Origin: Chloroflexota bacterium
GTDB taxonomy: Bacteria > Chloroflexota > UBA6077 > SHYK01
Direction: 5' to 3'
Length of the DNA: 41,603 nucleotides
NCBI GenBank assembly: GCA_035652535.1
Contig: DASRDP010000064.1
Location: 1-41,603, forward strand
Of this stretch, positions 33,119 through 40,754 are shown piece after piece. Under the pieces are notes generated by a model, which searched no databases, was not told where the DNA came from, and worked only from the letters and a program-made list of their open reading frames with translations. The position numbers were made by a program, and so were the translations under genes. Each line of letters begins with the position of its first letter. Position 1 is the first letter of the stretch.

Positions 33119-33832
33119 TTACTTTCCGAGGTTCTGTTTGAAAAAGGCGACCATCCGCTCCCACGCGTCGGCCGAGGCAGCGGGATCGTGCCGGTCGCCC
33201 TTTCGTTCGTTGAAGAAGGCGTGCTGCGCCCCTGGATAGACCTTGTATTCAAAACTCTTTCCATGTTTCTTCATGGCTTCCGCGAGGGCGGGCGCTCCGG
33301 ACGTCAGCCGCTCGTCCGCTTCCCCATAGAAGGCCAACACCGGGCAGGTCAGCTTCGCAACGTCGTCGATAGGGTCCGGGTTGCGCCCGTAGAAGATGAT
33401 CGCGGCATCCACGTCCGGGTTCGAGATGGCCGCGTTGATGGACGTGCCCCCGCCCCAACAGAAGCCGACGGTCCCGATGCCATCGCGCTTCACGTATGGC
33501 TGGCTCTGCAGCCAGTCGAAGAGCGCCTTGAGGTCCTGATTGACCTGAGGTGCGGGGTTGGACTCGGGCCCGCCTCCGCGCTGGAACAGGTTCGGGGCGA
33601 TGGCGGTGAAGCCCTGGCGAGCGAGGCGCTGGGTGAGATTCTCGAAGTGGGGGCCCGCGGTGTCGTTGTTGGGATCGATCCCCATATTCTCGTGGATGAC
33701 GATCACTGTTGGGAACGGGCCGCCGGTCTTCGGTCGGGCCAGAATGGCGTCCATCTGGATGCCTTGGCCGGGGACTTTCACCATCTCCGTTTGGATCTGG
33801 TCGTTCGTGAAGACGTCGGCCGGAGCTGCCAT
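33119..33832 (-). CDS. Dienelactone hydrolase family protein
   Basis: The 237-aa alpha/beta hydrolase shows the family's Cys-type catalytic set: Cys125 in GTVGFCWGGG, Asp173 in GEADERLTSG, His204 in GAQHAFFNER and Glu48 in VIHENMGI. Dienelactone hydrolase opens lactone intermediates in aromatic compound breakdown, but many relatives act on other esters. It is the first gene of the operon with rlmN (28-nt spacer). A strong promoter lies 63 nt upstream. Confidence 0.92.
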   Translation of the reverse strand: MAAPADVFTNDQIQTEMVKVPGQGIQMDAILARPKTGGPFPTVIVIHENMGIDPNNDTAGPHFENLTQRLARQGFTAIAPNLFQRGGGPESNPAPQVNQDLKALFDWLQSQPYVKRDGIGTVGFCWGGGTSINAAISNPDVDAAIIFYGRNPDPIDDVAKLTCPVLAFYGEADERLTSGAPALAEAMKKHGKSFEYKVYPGAQHAFFNERKGDRHDPAASADAWERMVAFFKQNLGK

Positions 33833-34145
33833 GGGCTCAGTCCCTCCCCTTGTTGCGCAAAATACGGCCCGGACTGAAGCCAGGGCCTTGTGGCATTGTA
33901 GCCCTGGGGCTGGGAAGCTTCAACAGACGGCCAGTATCATCCTGGTGGGCCACATTTGACGGCCGTGACCACAGCGCGGGCGCAGACTGCTTCGGCGGGG
34001 TTCATCCTCTGCCGTGGCGTCGAGCGCCCCGTCGGGTCGGCTGGGGACACGGGCCAGCCCTGCCGGATCGTGATGGCACGATCGCGGGAACTGACCCGCT
34101 CGCAATCAACCTGTCCTCGATTCCGCCCGGGAGGCGCCTCGCAGC
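33833..34145. other. 313-bp divergent spacer
   Basis: Between the hydrolase gene and the antiporter gene no convincing CDS is seen. Apart from the minus-strand promoter at 33895-33923, I see nothing I can name. A plus-strand promoter for the antiporter is not evident. Confidence 0.5.
33895..33923 (-). promoter_or_regulatory. Sigma-70-type promoter of the hydrolase-rlmN operon
   Basis: Read on the minus strand, TTGAAG (33918-33923) and TACAAT (33895-33900) are separated by 17 bp. An inverted repeat (CCAGGGC 33880-33886, GCCCTGG 33901-33907) straddles the -10, so a repressor or an early hairpin may act here. Confidence 0.7.
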
Positions 34146-35228
34146 GTGCCAACAGTGCTGTTCCTCGCCCTCGCACTGATGCTGCTGGTGGCTGGGGCCG
34201 AGTACTTCACGAACGCGGTTGAGTGGCTGGGGCGGAGGCTGCGGCTGTCCGACAGCGCCACGGGGAGCGTTCTGGCCGCGGTGGGGACGGCCATGCCGGA
34301 GACGCTCGTCCCGATCGTCGCGATCTTCTTCTCCGACGGCGCCGACTCGGACGCGGTGGGGATCGGCGGCATCCTCGGCGCGCCCTTCATGATCTCGACC
34401 CTGGCCATGCTGGTCATCGCGGCGGCCCTTTGGAGCTTTCGCAGGCGTCGGCGAACGATGCATCTGGAGTTCAACACGGCGACGGCCGAGCAGGACCTGC
34501 GGTTCTTTCTCGCCGCGTACGGACTGGCCTTCGGTGCCGCCTTCATTCCGCCTGGGCTTACGGCCGTGCGGATCGCCATCGGCCTGTCCCTCATCCCGCT
34601 CTACGCCATCTATACGCGGCGCCTGCTGAGCCATGCGTACGAGCCAAGCGAGGAGGAGCTGCGCCCCCTCCATCTGCTGGGTCATATCCCGAGCTGGGCC
34701 CTACCCTTTCAGGACTGGGCCGCGAATCCCGGTCTCGCGCCCATCGCGGTCCAGGTGATCATCGCCCTGGCGCTCATCATGGGAGGCGCACACCTCTTCG
34801 TACACGAGGTGGAGGAGCTGGCGACGGCGGTGGGGCTTGCGCCGCTCTTGTTGAGTCTGCTCATCACCCCGATCGCCACCGAGCTGCCGGAGAAGCTGAA
34901 CAGCGTGCTCTGGATCCGCCGCCGCAAGGACACCCTGGCGTTCGGCAACATGAGTGGAGCGCTGGTCTTTCAATCGGCGTTTCCGGTCACGATCGGCATC
35001 CTATTCACCGAATGGACGCTGTCGCTCGTGCCGGGCACGCCCAACTTTCTTCCCGCCCTGAGCTGCGTCCTGGCTCTGATCTCCGGCGCAATCCTGCTCT
35101 TCTTCGTCCGCCGGTACGACTCCCTCCACGCCGGTCACCTCCTCGCCAGCGGATCGCTGTACTTCGTGTTCCTCGGGGCGGTGCTGCTCAGTGTTCTCTC
35201 GGGGTCGGAGGTCTCCGCGCACCCGTGA
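34146..35228 (+). CDS. Sodium/calcium exchanger family cation antiporter
   Basis: The 360-aa protein has about ten membrane helices with two alpha repeats of the CaCA family. The first is GSVLAAVGTAMPETLVPIVA (key Glu52). The second is LLITPIATELPEKLNSVLWI (key Glu249), followed by NMSGALVFQSAFPVTIGILF. These glutamates bind the exchanged cation. It should export Ca2+ or another cation using the Na+ or H+ gradient. The GTG at 34146 follows GGGAGG at some distance. The last 228 nt overlap the 3' end of the sigma factor gene on the other strand. Confidence 0.88.
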   Translation: MPTVLFLALALMLLVAGAEYFTNAVEWLGRRLRLSDSATGSVLAAVGTAMPETLVPIVAIFFSDGADSDAVGIGGILGAPFMISTLAMLVIAAALWSFRRRRRTMHLEFNTATAEQDLRFFLAAYGLAFGAAFIPPGLTAVRIAIGLSLIPLYAIYTRRLLSHAYEPSEEELRPLHLLGHIPSWALPFQDWAANPGLAPIAVQVIIALALIMGGAHLFVHEVEELATAVGLAPLLLSLLITPIATELPEKLNSVLWIRRRKDTLAFGNMSGALVFQSAFPVTIGILFTEWTLSLVPGTPNFLPALSCVLALISGAILLFFVRRYDSLHAGHLLASGSLYFVFLGAVLLSVLSGSEVSAHP

Positions 35229-36209
35229 GCCGCGCGCGGCCAGACGCGCCAACGTTTCGTCCGCCGTCGCGTCGGCGAGGCGGCCGCTCTGCGTTCCGCT
35301 TCGGCCGACGATGGCGCCCGCGGCCTCGAGCTGACCGATCAGCTCGACGAACCGCGCCCGCCCGATCCCTGCGACGGTGGCGACCTTCCGTCGCCCCGGG
35401 ACGATCCGCTTCGGTCCGGCCATGGCGTGGAGCGCGCGGACGAGGCGATCCAAACCGAATTCCGGGTCGTGCCCTTGGCTCAACGCCGGTGCGGGGGTGG
35501 GTGGGTCCTCGCGGAGGTCCTCGCCGAGGAGCGAGAGGGCGCGTCGATAGAGGCGATGGGTGGTGGGGCGACTGATCCCCAAGGCGAGGGCGATGGTGGC
35601 GAAGTCGTACCCCTCGCCGATATGCAGGGCGAGGATCAGGCGCATCCGCTCGGGGAGCGCGGTCACGGTATCGCGCCAGGCGAGGTCCGGCGCGGGGGCC
35701 TCGCCCACGGCGGCGCGGTCGGCCACGACGAGCAGCTCGTCGTGCGGCAGGCTCACGACCTCGGCCACGCGGCTCGTGTGGCGCACGCCGGCGGTGGCGA
35801 CGAATCGGCGGAGCGTGCGCGGGAAGCTCGCGAAGAAGTAGGCGAGGAAGCTGCCCTGGGGCCGCCAGCGCTCCGCCAGCTCGGCAAGAGCCACCCACGT
35901 CTGCTGAACGAGATCCTGATACGTCAGGCTCGGCGGGAGCGCGGCGCTCCGATAGCGCCGAAGCACGCTCAGCATGATGGGGGTCATGCGCTCGTGGAGC
36001 GTGGCCAGAGCGGCGCGATCGCCGGCCTGATATCGACGCACGAGATCGACCGCCTCATCCTCCGCCACCGGCTGCGCGTGGTTGGCGAGAACGTCGACCG
36101 GCTGCGTGGTCGCGGCATGAGGAGCATCGCTCGGAGCGGGATCGACCGCGCAGGCGACGCGAGGGGTGGCTGGGCTGCGGATGCCCAACGGATCGCGCTG
36201 TTGCGTCAC
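35001..36209 (-). CDS. Sigma-70-family (ECF-like) RNA polymerase sigma factor with C-terminal extension
   Basis: The 402-aa protein has a region 2-like domain (DLVRRYQAGDRAALATLHER, LTYQDLVQQTWVALAELAER, SFLAYFFASFPRTLRRFV) and a region 4-like helix-turn-helix (LPERMRLILALHIGEGYDFA, IALALGISRPTTHRLYRRAL). A third winged-helix-like part follows (RKVATVAGIGRARFVELIGQ, AAGAIVGRSG). Residues 328-402 are highly charged and lie entirely antisense to the antiporter gene, so the true C-terminus may be shorter or frameshifted. The GTG at 36209 overlaps the upstream zinc-finger gene by 4 nt. The SOS-like operator controls both. Confidence 0.82.
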   Translation of the reverse strand: MTQQRDPLGIRSPATPRVACAVDPAPSDAPHAATTQPVDVLANHAQPVAEDEAVDLVRRYQAGDRAALATLHERMTPIMLSVLRRYRSAALPPSLTYQDLVQQTWVALAELAERWRPQGSFLAYFFASFPRTLRRFVATAGVRHTSRVAEVVSLPHDELLVVADRAAVGEAPAPDLAWRDTVTALPERMRLILALHIGEGYDFATIALALGISRPTTHRLYRRALSLLGEDLREDPPTPAPALSQGHDPEFGLDRLVRALHAMAGPKRIVPGRRKVATVAGIGRARFVELIGQLEAAGAIVGRSGTQSGRLADATADETLARLAARGSRVRGDLRPRENTEQHRPEEHEVQRSAGEEVTGVEGVVPADEEEQDCAGDQSQDAAQGGKKVGRARHERQRPFGE

Positions 36210-36592
36210 AGCTTCACATCCAGATCGCGGCCGAGGTTGTCCAGGACGCGCTCGAGCGAGGCCGCGAGCTGGTCCGTGGATCGCTCGTCCAGCTCGTGGC
36301 GCGCCTTCAGGCTTCGGCAGAGGGTCTCGATGCCGCGGCGCGCGGCGTCGAGGTCGCCGGCGCTGATCACGCGGCGGATCAGGACGCGCAGGATGGCGAT
36401 CTCGGCGTCGACGCCCTCGAGCTGAGCGGCGACGAGGAGGGCCTCCTGCTCATCCTCCGAAAGCTGGGTCGTATAGAATCGACGGGCGCGGCGGCGGAGC
36501 TCGACGCCGTCGTGGAACTGGCACCGTTCCGAATGCGGTTGGGCCTCGCGGCAACAGGGCTTCCCGTTCGCCAGGGTCGCGACGCACTGCAC
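36206..36592 (-). CDS. Small zinc-finger protein (DUF5763-like N-terminus)
   Basis: The 128-aa protein has an N-terminal Cys3-x9-Cys13-x10-Cys24-x2-His27 motif (MQCVATLANGKPC, RCQFH). Such C-x-C-x-C-H modules are common in small proteins of phages and mobile elements. The rest is helical (YTTQLSEDEQEALLVAAQLE, AEIAILRVLIRRVI, ARRGIETLCRSLKARHEL). It resembles regulator-like proteins beside phage packaging genes, but no such genes are here. GTG at 36592 has AGGAGG (36598-36603) 5 nt upstream. It is translationally coupled to the sigma gene. Confidence 0.75.
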   Translation of the reverse strand: MQCVATLANGKPCCREAQPHSERCQFHDGVELRRRARRFYTTQLSEDEQEALLVAAQLEGVDAEIAILRVLIRRVISAGDLDAARRGIETLCRSLKARHELDERSTDQLAASLERVLDNLGRDLDVKL

Positions 36593-36603
36593 GGGCGCCT
36601 CCT

Positions 36604-36621
36604 ATAGAACGTTTGTTCTAT
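36604..36621. promoter_or_regulatory. LexA/SOS-box-like palindrome
   Basis: ATAGAACGTTTGTTCTAT is a perfect inverted repeat: ATAGAAC, spacer GTTT, GTTCTAT. Its core GAAC-N4-GTTC is the Gram-positive-type SOS box recognised by LexA in Bacillus and Actinomycetota. It sits just downstream of the -10 and ends at the Shine-Dalgarno of the zinc-finger gene, so a bound repressor would cover the transcription start. Confidence 0.7.
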
Positions 36622-36622
36622 G

Positions 36623-36650
36623 AGAATAGCACGCATCTCGCCGATGTCAA
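36623..36650 (-). promoter_or_regulatory. Strong sigma-70 promoter of the zinc-finger/sigma operon
   Basis: On the minus strand a perfect -35 TTGACA (36645-36650) and an extended -10 (TGC followed by TATTCT at 36623-36628) are separated by 16 bp. Transcription would begin near 36616, inside the SOS-like palindrome. Confidence 0.8.
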
Positions 36651-36684
36651 CCGTCGGCGCGCTCACGTGCGGGTGGAGAATCCC

Positions 36685-37575
36685 ATGAAAGCGCTGGTGG
36701 TCGGCGCGCCGGGCCAGGTCGGGTCCGCGCTCATGCGCATCTTGCCCACGGCCGGCTTCGAGGCGGTCGGCACCTACCGATCGCGCCCGCGCCCAGGGAT
36801 GCAGCGCCTGGATGTGACCGATGGCGCCGCCGTGGACGACGTCATCGATCGCGAACGGCCAGCGCTGGTCTTTCTCACCGCGGCGCTCACCGCGGTGGAC
36901 TACTGCGAGGACCATGCCGACGAGGCGACGGCCATCAACGTGCGCGGGTCGGCCGCCGTTGCGCGGGCCGCGGCGCGGCACGGGGCGAAGCTCGTGTTCT
37001 ACTCCACGGAGTACGTCTTCGACGGCGCGGCGGGGCCCTACGGCGAGGATGACCCGATCAGTCCGGCGGGCGTCTACGCGTGGAGCAAGGCCGAGGGCGA
37101 GCGGGCGGTGCTGGACGCGGCGCCCGACGCGCTGATCGCCCGCACGACGGTCGTATTCAGCTGGGACCCGGACTCGCTCAACTTCGGCATGCAGGTGTGG
37201 AAGCGCTTGTCGGCGGGCGAGCGGATGCGCGTGCCGGGCGACCAGGTGAGCAATCCGACGCTGGCCGACTTTCTCGCCCTGGCCACCATCGTGCTCGCCC
37301 AGGACGACGTGCGCGGGATCGTGAACGTCGTGGGGCAGGACCGGGTGGATCGGGCGACCTTCGCACGGCGTCTGGCGGCGGGCCTGGGGCTCGATGCCGG
37401 CCTCATCGACGCGGTCGCCACGGCGGACCTCCATCAGGCCGCGGCGAGGCCGTTGAACGCCGGCCTGCGGACGGAGAAGCTGGCCGCGCTGCTCGGCCGC
37501 CCGCCCATGAGCCTCGACGACGCCATCGCGATCTTTGCGCGGCGCGCCCGCGCGGGGACGAGCGCCGCCACGTGA
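36685..37575 (+). CDS. RmlD-like SDR family reductase (dTDP-4-dehydrorhamnose reductase-like)
   Basis: The 296-aa protein is an extended short-chain dehydrogenase of the RmlD group: NAD(P)-binding VVGAPGQVGSALMRIL, then FLTAALTAVDYCEDHADEAT, YSTEYVFDGAAGPYGEDD, and the catalytic Tyr-x3-Lys in VYAWSKAEGE. RmlD makes dTDP-L-rhamnose; related proteins act as regulatory subunits of methionine adenosyltransferase (MAT2B-like). No other rhamnose genes are nearby, so the substrate is open. The ATG at 36685 is preceded by GGTGGAG. It overlaps the HIT gene by 4 nt. Confidence 0.88.
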   Translation: MKALVVGAPGQVGSALMRILPTAGFEAVGTYRSRPRPGMQRLDVTDGAAVDDVIDRERPALVFLTAALTAVDYCEDHADEATAINVRGSAAVARAAARHGAKLVFYSTEYVFDGAAGPYGEDDPISPAGVYAWSKAEGERAVLDAAPDALIARTTVVFSWDPDSLNFGMQVWKRLSAGERMRVPGDQVSNPTLADFLALATIVLAQDDVRGIVNVVGQDRVDRATFARRLAAGLGLDAGLIDAVATADLHQAAARPLNAGLRTEKLAALLGRPPMSLDDAIAIFARRARAGTSAAT

Positions 37576-38006
37576 CGGAATCGCCATGCGCCTTCTGCGC
37601 GATCGTCGCCGGGCGCATCGACGCGGCGATCGTCTTCGAGGACGACGTGTCCATCGCGTTTCTCGACCACCGGCCGCTCTTTCTCGGCCATACCCTCCTG
37701 GTGCCGCGGCTGCACGTCGAGCTGCTCCCGGACCTTCCCGCCGAGCTGCTGCAGCCCTTCTTCGGGGCCGCGCAGCTCCTGACGCGCGCGGTTCAGGAGG
37801 CGACGGCCGCCGACGGCGCGTTCCTGGCCCTCAACCACCGGGTGAGCCAGAGCGTGCCCCACGTGCACCTCCACATCATCCCGCGACGCTTTCACGACGG
37901 GCTGCGTGGCTTTTTCTGGCCACGGCAGCGCTACCCCGACGCCGATCAGATGGCGGAGACCGCGCGCAGCATCAGCGCCGCGGCCGCGCGCCTACGGGGT
38001 GGGTGA
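37572..38006 (+). CDS. HIT family protein
   Basis: The 144-aa protein has the HIT triad His97-x-His99-x-His101 in VPHVHLHIIP and the N-terminal Cys pair CAFC (6-9). It is probably a nucleotide hydrolase acting on AMP-linked substrates. The GTG at 37572 overlaps the RmlD-like stop by 4 nt, so the two are coupled. A second HIT-containing gene lies about 6 kb upstream. Confidence 0.92.
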   Translation: MTESPCAFCAIVAGRIDAAIVFEDDVSIAFLDHRPLFLGHTLLVPRLHVELLPDLPAELLQPFFGAAQLLTRAVQEATAADGAFLALNHRVSQSVPHVHLHIIPRRFHDGLRGFFWPRQRYPDADQMAETARSISAAAARLRGG

Positions 38007-38023
38007 GGCTGCAAGCAGTGCTG

Positions 38024-38045
38024 TCCTTGGCGACCAAGGAATTTT
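38024..38045 (+). terminator. Intrinsic terminator after the RmlD-like/HIT operon
   Basis: A 7-bp stem TCCTTGG (38024-38030), loop CGA and CCAAGGA (38034-38040), is followed by ATTTT. It lies 18 nt after the HIT stop, a good position for termination. Confidence 0.6.
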
Positions 38046-38156
38046 CCGGGCGCGCGTGCCCTTGACGCGGTGCCCCATCGATGGGATTGTCCTCCTAAGA
38101 CCTCACATCGGTGTCCGGTGGCCTGGGTACGGCAAGGGAACGCCGAACCCGCTCCA

Positions 38157-38250
38157 GTTCCGACCGTTGACTCGCGCGCCTGTGCGCCCCTGTGCATTGA
38201 CGCGCTGAAGACGAGCCACCTATCATCCGGGTGCAGCGTCGGCACGGCTC
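38157..38250 (+). repeat. Promoter-bearing direct repeat, copy A
   Basis: About 94 nt, nearly identical to 39771-39854 except for an 11-nt length difference and a few substitutions. It includes a promoter-like pair TTGACG (38197-38202) and TATCAT (38221-38226) with an 18-bp spacer. No recognisable gene follows directly. Confidence 0.8.
38197..38226 (+). promoter_or_regulatory. Promoter in repeat copy A
   Basis: TTGACG and TATCAT, 18-bp spacer. Direction points towards the arsC-like gene, which starts about 370 nt further on. Confidence 0.5.
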
Positions 38251-38593
38251 CGCACCTGTGGACGCGGTCTGGCTAGTCGTCGAGGGCTCTGGACACCGCT
38301 CGGCATACTCTGAGAGATCCCTCACCCGACGGGTTGCGTACGTGTCGCTACGAACAGCCCGCTCCTTTAGAGTCGCGCAACCAACCCCTTCGGGGGCAAC
38401 CAAGGATCGTGGCTTCCGGCGTACGCAACTCAGGTAGCGGCAATCGCGCTCCCTCTCGCCGACGAGGTCCAGCGTCGTGATCATCTGAGCCTCGAGCGAC
38501 GCGTTGGCCAAGCCGGCCTTCGAAGACGACGTGACCCTGGAGGGCCGCCACGCGAAGGGATGATTGGTCGCTGCGGGTCGATTGGAGGCGAAG

Positions 38594-39007
38594 ATGGCGA
38601 AAGACCATCCGGTGGTTCTCTACGTCTGTGTCCACAACGCTGGCCGCTCGCAAATGGCGGCTGCCTTTACTCGTCAGCTGAGCCAGGGCAGGGTGGAGGT
38701 GCGCTCGGCAGGCTCCGTTCCTGCCAATGAGATCAACCCCATTGTCGTTCAGGCCATGCAAGAGGTGGAGATCGACCTGTCCCAGGAATACCCTAAGCCG
38801 ATCGCCGATGAAGTGGTCCGAGAAGCTGATGTGGTGATCACCATGGGCTGCGGAGATGCCTGCCCGGTGTACCCCGGGAAGAAGTACGAAGACTGGGACC
38901 TGGACGATCCTGCTGGCCAGCCGATAGAAAAGGTGCGCGTGATTCGCGATGAAATCCGCTCTCGGGTTGAACATTTATTGTCCCAGCTCGCTGAGGTCCG
39001 GGGATGA
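38594..39007 (+). CDS. Arsenate reductase / low-molecular-weight phosphatase-fold protein (ArsC-like)
   Basis: The 137-aa protein has the P-loop Cys12-x5-Arg18 (VCVHNAGRSQM) of low-molecular-weight phosphatases and thioredoxin-type arsenate reductases. Further Cys86 and Cys90 lie in GCGDACPVYPG, next to the acid loop DWDLDDP (Asp104). This arrangement favours arsenate reduction, with the extra cysteines passing the disulfide. Other ars genes are absent. The ATG at 38594 is chosen because GGAGGCGAAG precedes it; an upstream GTG lacks support. Base usage looks slightly less GC-rich than in its neighbours, and repeats flank the segment, so it may be transferred DNA. Confidence 0.88.
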   Translation: MAKDHPVVLYVCVHNAGRSQMAAAFTRQLSQGRVEVRSAGSVPANEINPIVVQAMQEVEIDLSQEYPKPIADEVVREADVVITMGCGDACPVYPGKKYEDWDLDDPAGQPIEKVRVIRDEIRSRVEHLLSQLAEVRG

Positions 39008-39554
39008 GCGCAAAACGAACAACGACGACCTGCGCCTCCGCCACTGAAGTTTTGGGCCCGCCACCGCCCCGTCCTACAACCGTATTCCGCATTCACGGAT
39101 GGGTCTTCCGCTTCCCGATCTACGAGTCTGCATGCCGTGTCCCTGGCAAAGAAGCTCGGTGTCGGCTCCCGAGGGTCTGAGGCCCGGCCGCAAGTCGGCT
39201 CCCCGGTGTGTCCGCCTCGCGAAGTCCTCTTCGAGGGGGCTTAAGCGGATGACGTAGGCGCGCTTGCCACATCTACCGGCGGTGCATCAATCCCATTTGC
39301 GGGCAGGCGCCGAGAGCGATAGATCCCGCGGCCAATGTGGTTGGGGGAAAATGTCGGCGATCACGAAAATTCAGGGCCTTCCGCCGCTGGCGTCCCGCGT
39401 GATGGTCCACCGTCCGTAGGCGATCCCCTCGCCAGCCCCGCCGCCGGCGTCGCAGCGGTGGAAAAGTGGGGCAGAAGGCCCGCTGAGCCACCCCCCAGGC
39501 GTGCGCGGCCCCGGACTCCGCATCATCGCGCCGGTCACTCTCTTGTCAGGTGGG
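39008..39554. other. Spacer without a recognisable gene
   Basis: About 550 bp following the arsC-like gene. Frames on both strands give low-complexity, Arg/Pro-rich peptides with no family pattern. Likely decayed or non-coding DNA. Confidence 0.45.
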
Positions 39555-39668
39555 TCATTTATCCACGTCTTCGGGCGTGATGCCGAGCTTCTCGCGGAAT
39601 TCGGCCGGAATCGTGATCTGGCCGCCTCTGACGGGGCGAATGATCTTGCTGGTCACCTCGTTTTTCAC
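39555..39668 (-). pseudogene. Truncated AbrB/MazE-like antitoxin domain
   Basis: A GTG at 39668 opens a 37-residue frame containing SKIIRPVRGGQITIPAEFRE and KLGITPED, the N-terminal half of a SpoVT/AbrB-type swapped-hairpin DNA-binding domain. A normal domain continues with about 15 more residues forming the last strands; here a stop follows DVDK. No toxin gene is beside it. It reads as a remnant of a toxin-antitoxin or regulator gene. Confidence 0.6.
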
Positions 39669-39770
39669 GTTCAGCTCAATGCATCAGCGTTTATCTGTTA
39701 TCTCCATGATTTTGGATCAGACGGACCGCCCGAAACCCCGATCGGCGCGCGTGCTGGCGAGCACGCGGCT

Positions 39771-39854
39771 GTTCCGATCGTTGACTCGCGCGCTTGCGCA
39801 TTGACGCGCTGAAGACGGGCCACCTATCATCCGGGTGCAGCGTCGGCACGGCTC
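39771..39854 (+). repeat. Promoter-bearing direct repeat, copy B
   Basis: About 84 nt matching copy A at 38157-38250. It sits directly upstream of the alpha/beta hydrolase gene, whose promoter it seems to supply. This copy is probably the original, because it has a gene to serve. Confidence 0.8.
39801..39830 (+). promoter_or_regulatory. Promoter in repeat copy B, for hydrolase/LLM operon
   Basis: TTGACG (39801-39806) and TATCAT (39825-39830) with an 18-bp spacer. Transcription from here would give a leader of about 120 nt before the ATG at 39958. Confidence 0.6.
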
Positions 39855-39957
39855 GGCTCCGCCTTCGTTCCGCCAGACCCTCTCCTACGTTCGACCGCAC
39901 GGGTCGCCGGCCGCTGCTGAGCGCGCCCGGAGCAGGGGCGGCTCGCGAGGTGTGCGC

Positions 39958-40743
39958 ATGGTCCAGGCTCCGCCATCCGAATTCCTCGACGTCGCTGGCG
40001 TGCGCACGCACCTCCGCCAGCGGGGGAGCGGCGACCCGCTGCTCCTCCTGCACGGCGCAGGCGGCTCGGGCGTGTGGAGTCCCTACCAGGAATCGCTCTC
40101 GCAACGCTTTCGCCTGATCGTACCGGACCACCCTGGGTTCGGCGAGTCCGAGCGGCCGGACTGGCTCGAGACGATGGACGATCTGGTCTATCACTACCTG
40201 GATTTGCTCGAGCTGCTGGGCATCCCCCGCGTCCGGATCGCCGGCAGCTCGCTCGGCGGGTGGCTCGCCGCCGAGATCGCGGTCGCCCACCCGGAGGTCG
40301 TGGAGCGCCTGGCCCTCATCGACCCGGCCGGCCTCAAGGTCCCGGGCATGTTCCTCCCGGACATCTTCTCCATGACCGAGGAGGAGCAGACGCGCATCCT
40401 CTTCTTCGACCAGGCGCTGGCCGAGCAGCAGATTCCGCCCGCCCCGACGAGCGATGCTGTGCTGCAGCGGATCAAGAACCTGACAACGGTGGCGCGCGTC
40501 GCCTGGAACCCGTACCTCTACAACCCGCGACTGCAGCGGCGGCTGCGGCGGGTCAAAGCCCCGACGCTCCTCATCTGGGGGCGGGAAGACCGGCTCATCC
40601 CCATCGAGAATGCCAGGCTCTGGCTGGACGGGATCCCCCACGCGCGTCTCGTCCCCATCGATCGCTGCGGCCATGTCCCCCACCGCGAGCGGCCGGACGA
40701 GCTCCTGCGCGCGCTCGTCGACTTCATGACTGAGGGAGCATAG
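39958..40743 (+). CDS. Alpha/beta hydrolase (MhpC-like)
   Basis: The 261-aa protein has the catalytic triad Ser98 in IAGSSLGGWLA, Asp211 in WGREDRLIP and His239 in CGHVPHRERP, plus the oxyanion motif LLLHGAGGSG. It resembles carbon-carbon bond hydrolases of aromatic ring breakdown (MhpC/BphD-like), but the group is broad. The ATG at 39958 is chosen with GAGG upstream; the in-frame GTG at 39835 lies inside repeat B. The luciferase-like gene follows 11 nt later, so the pair probably works in one catabolic step sequence. Confidence 0.9.
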   Translation: MVQAPPSEFLDVAGVRTHLRQRGSGDPLLLLHGAGGSGVWSPYQESLSQRFRLIVPDHPGFGESERPDWLETMDDLVYHYLDLLELLGIPRVRIAGSSLGGWLAAEIAVAHPEVVERLALIDPAGLKVPGMFLPDIFSMTEEEQTRILFFDQALAEQQIPPAPTSDAVLQRIKNLTTVARVAWNPYLYNPRLQRRLRRVKAPTLLIWGREDRLIPIENARLWLDGIPHARLVPIDRCGHVPHRERPDELLRALVDFMTEGA

Positions 40744-40754
40744 GAGGCGCCACT

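Larger units (their letters stand above)
38046..38593. other. Spacer with repeat copy A and no convincing gene
   Basis: About 550 bp without a supported CDS; short frames on both strands look random. It contains a perfect 12-bp palindrome (CCCATCGATGGG at 38074-38085), repeat copy A with its promoter, and a stem with a UUCG-type loop (CCCC TTCG GGGG at 38385-38396) flanked by two CAACCAA copies. Confidence 0.5.

Noticed and set aside
38095-38511. Minus-strand frame of 138 codons in the spacer after the HIT gene
   Set aside because: Composition is random-like, and it runs through repeat copy A and the palindromes. No motif of a transposase or regulator was found.
39835-39957. Longer start (GTG at 39835) for the alpha/beta hydrolase
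   Set aside because: The added residues lie in the repeated promoter region and are Arg/Ser-rich, and the same peptide start occurs in copy A without a gene. The ATG at 39958 has a ribosome-binding site.
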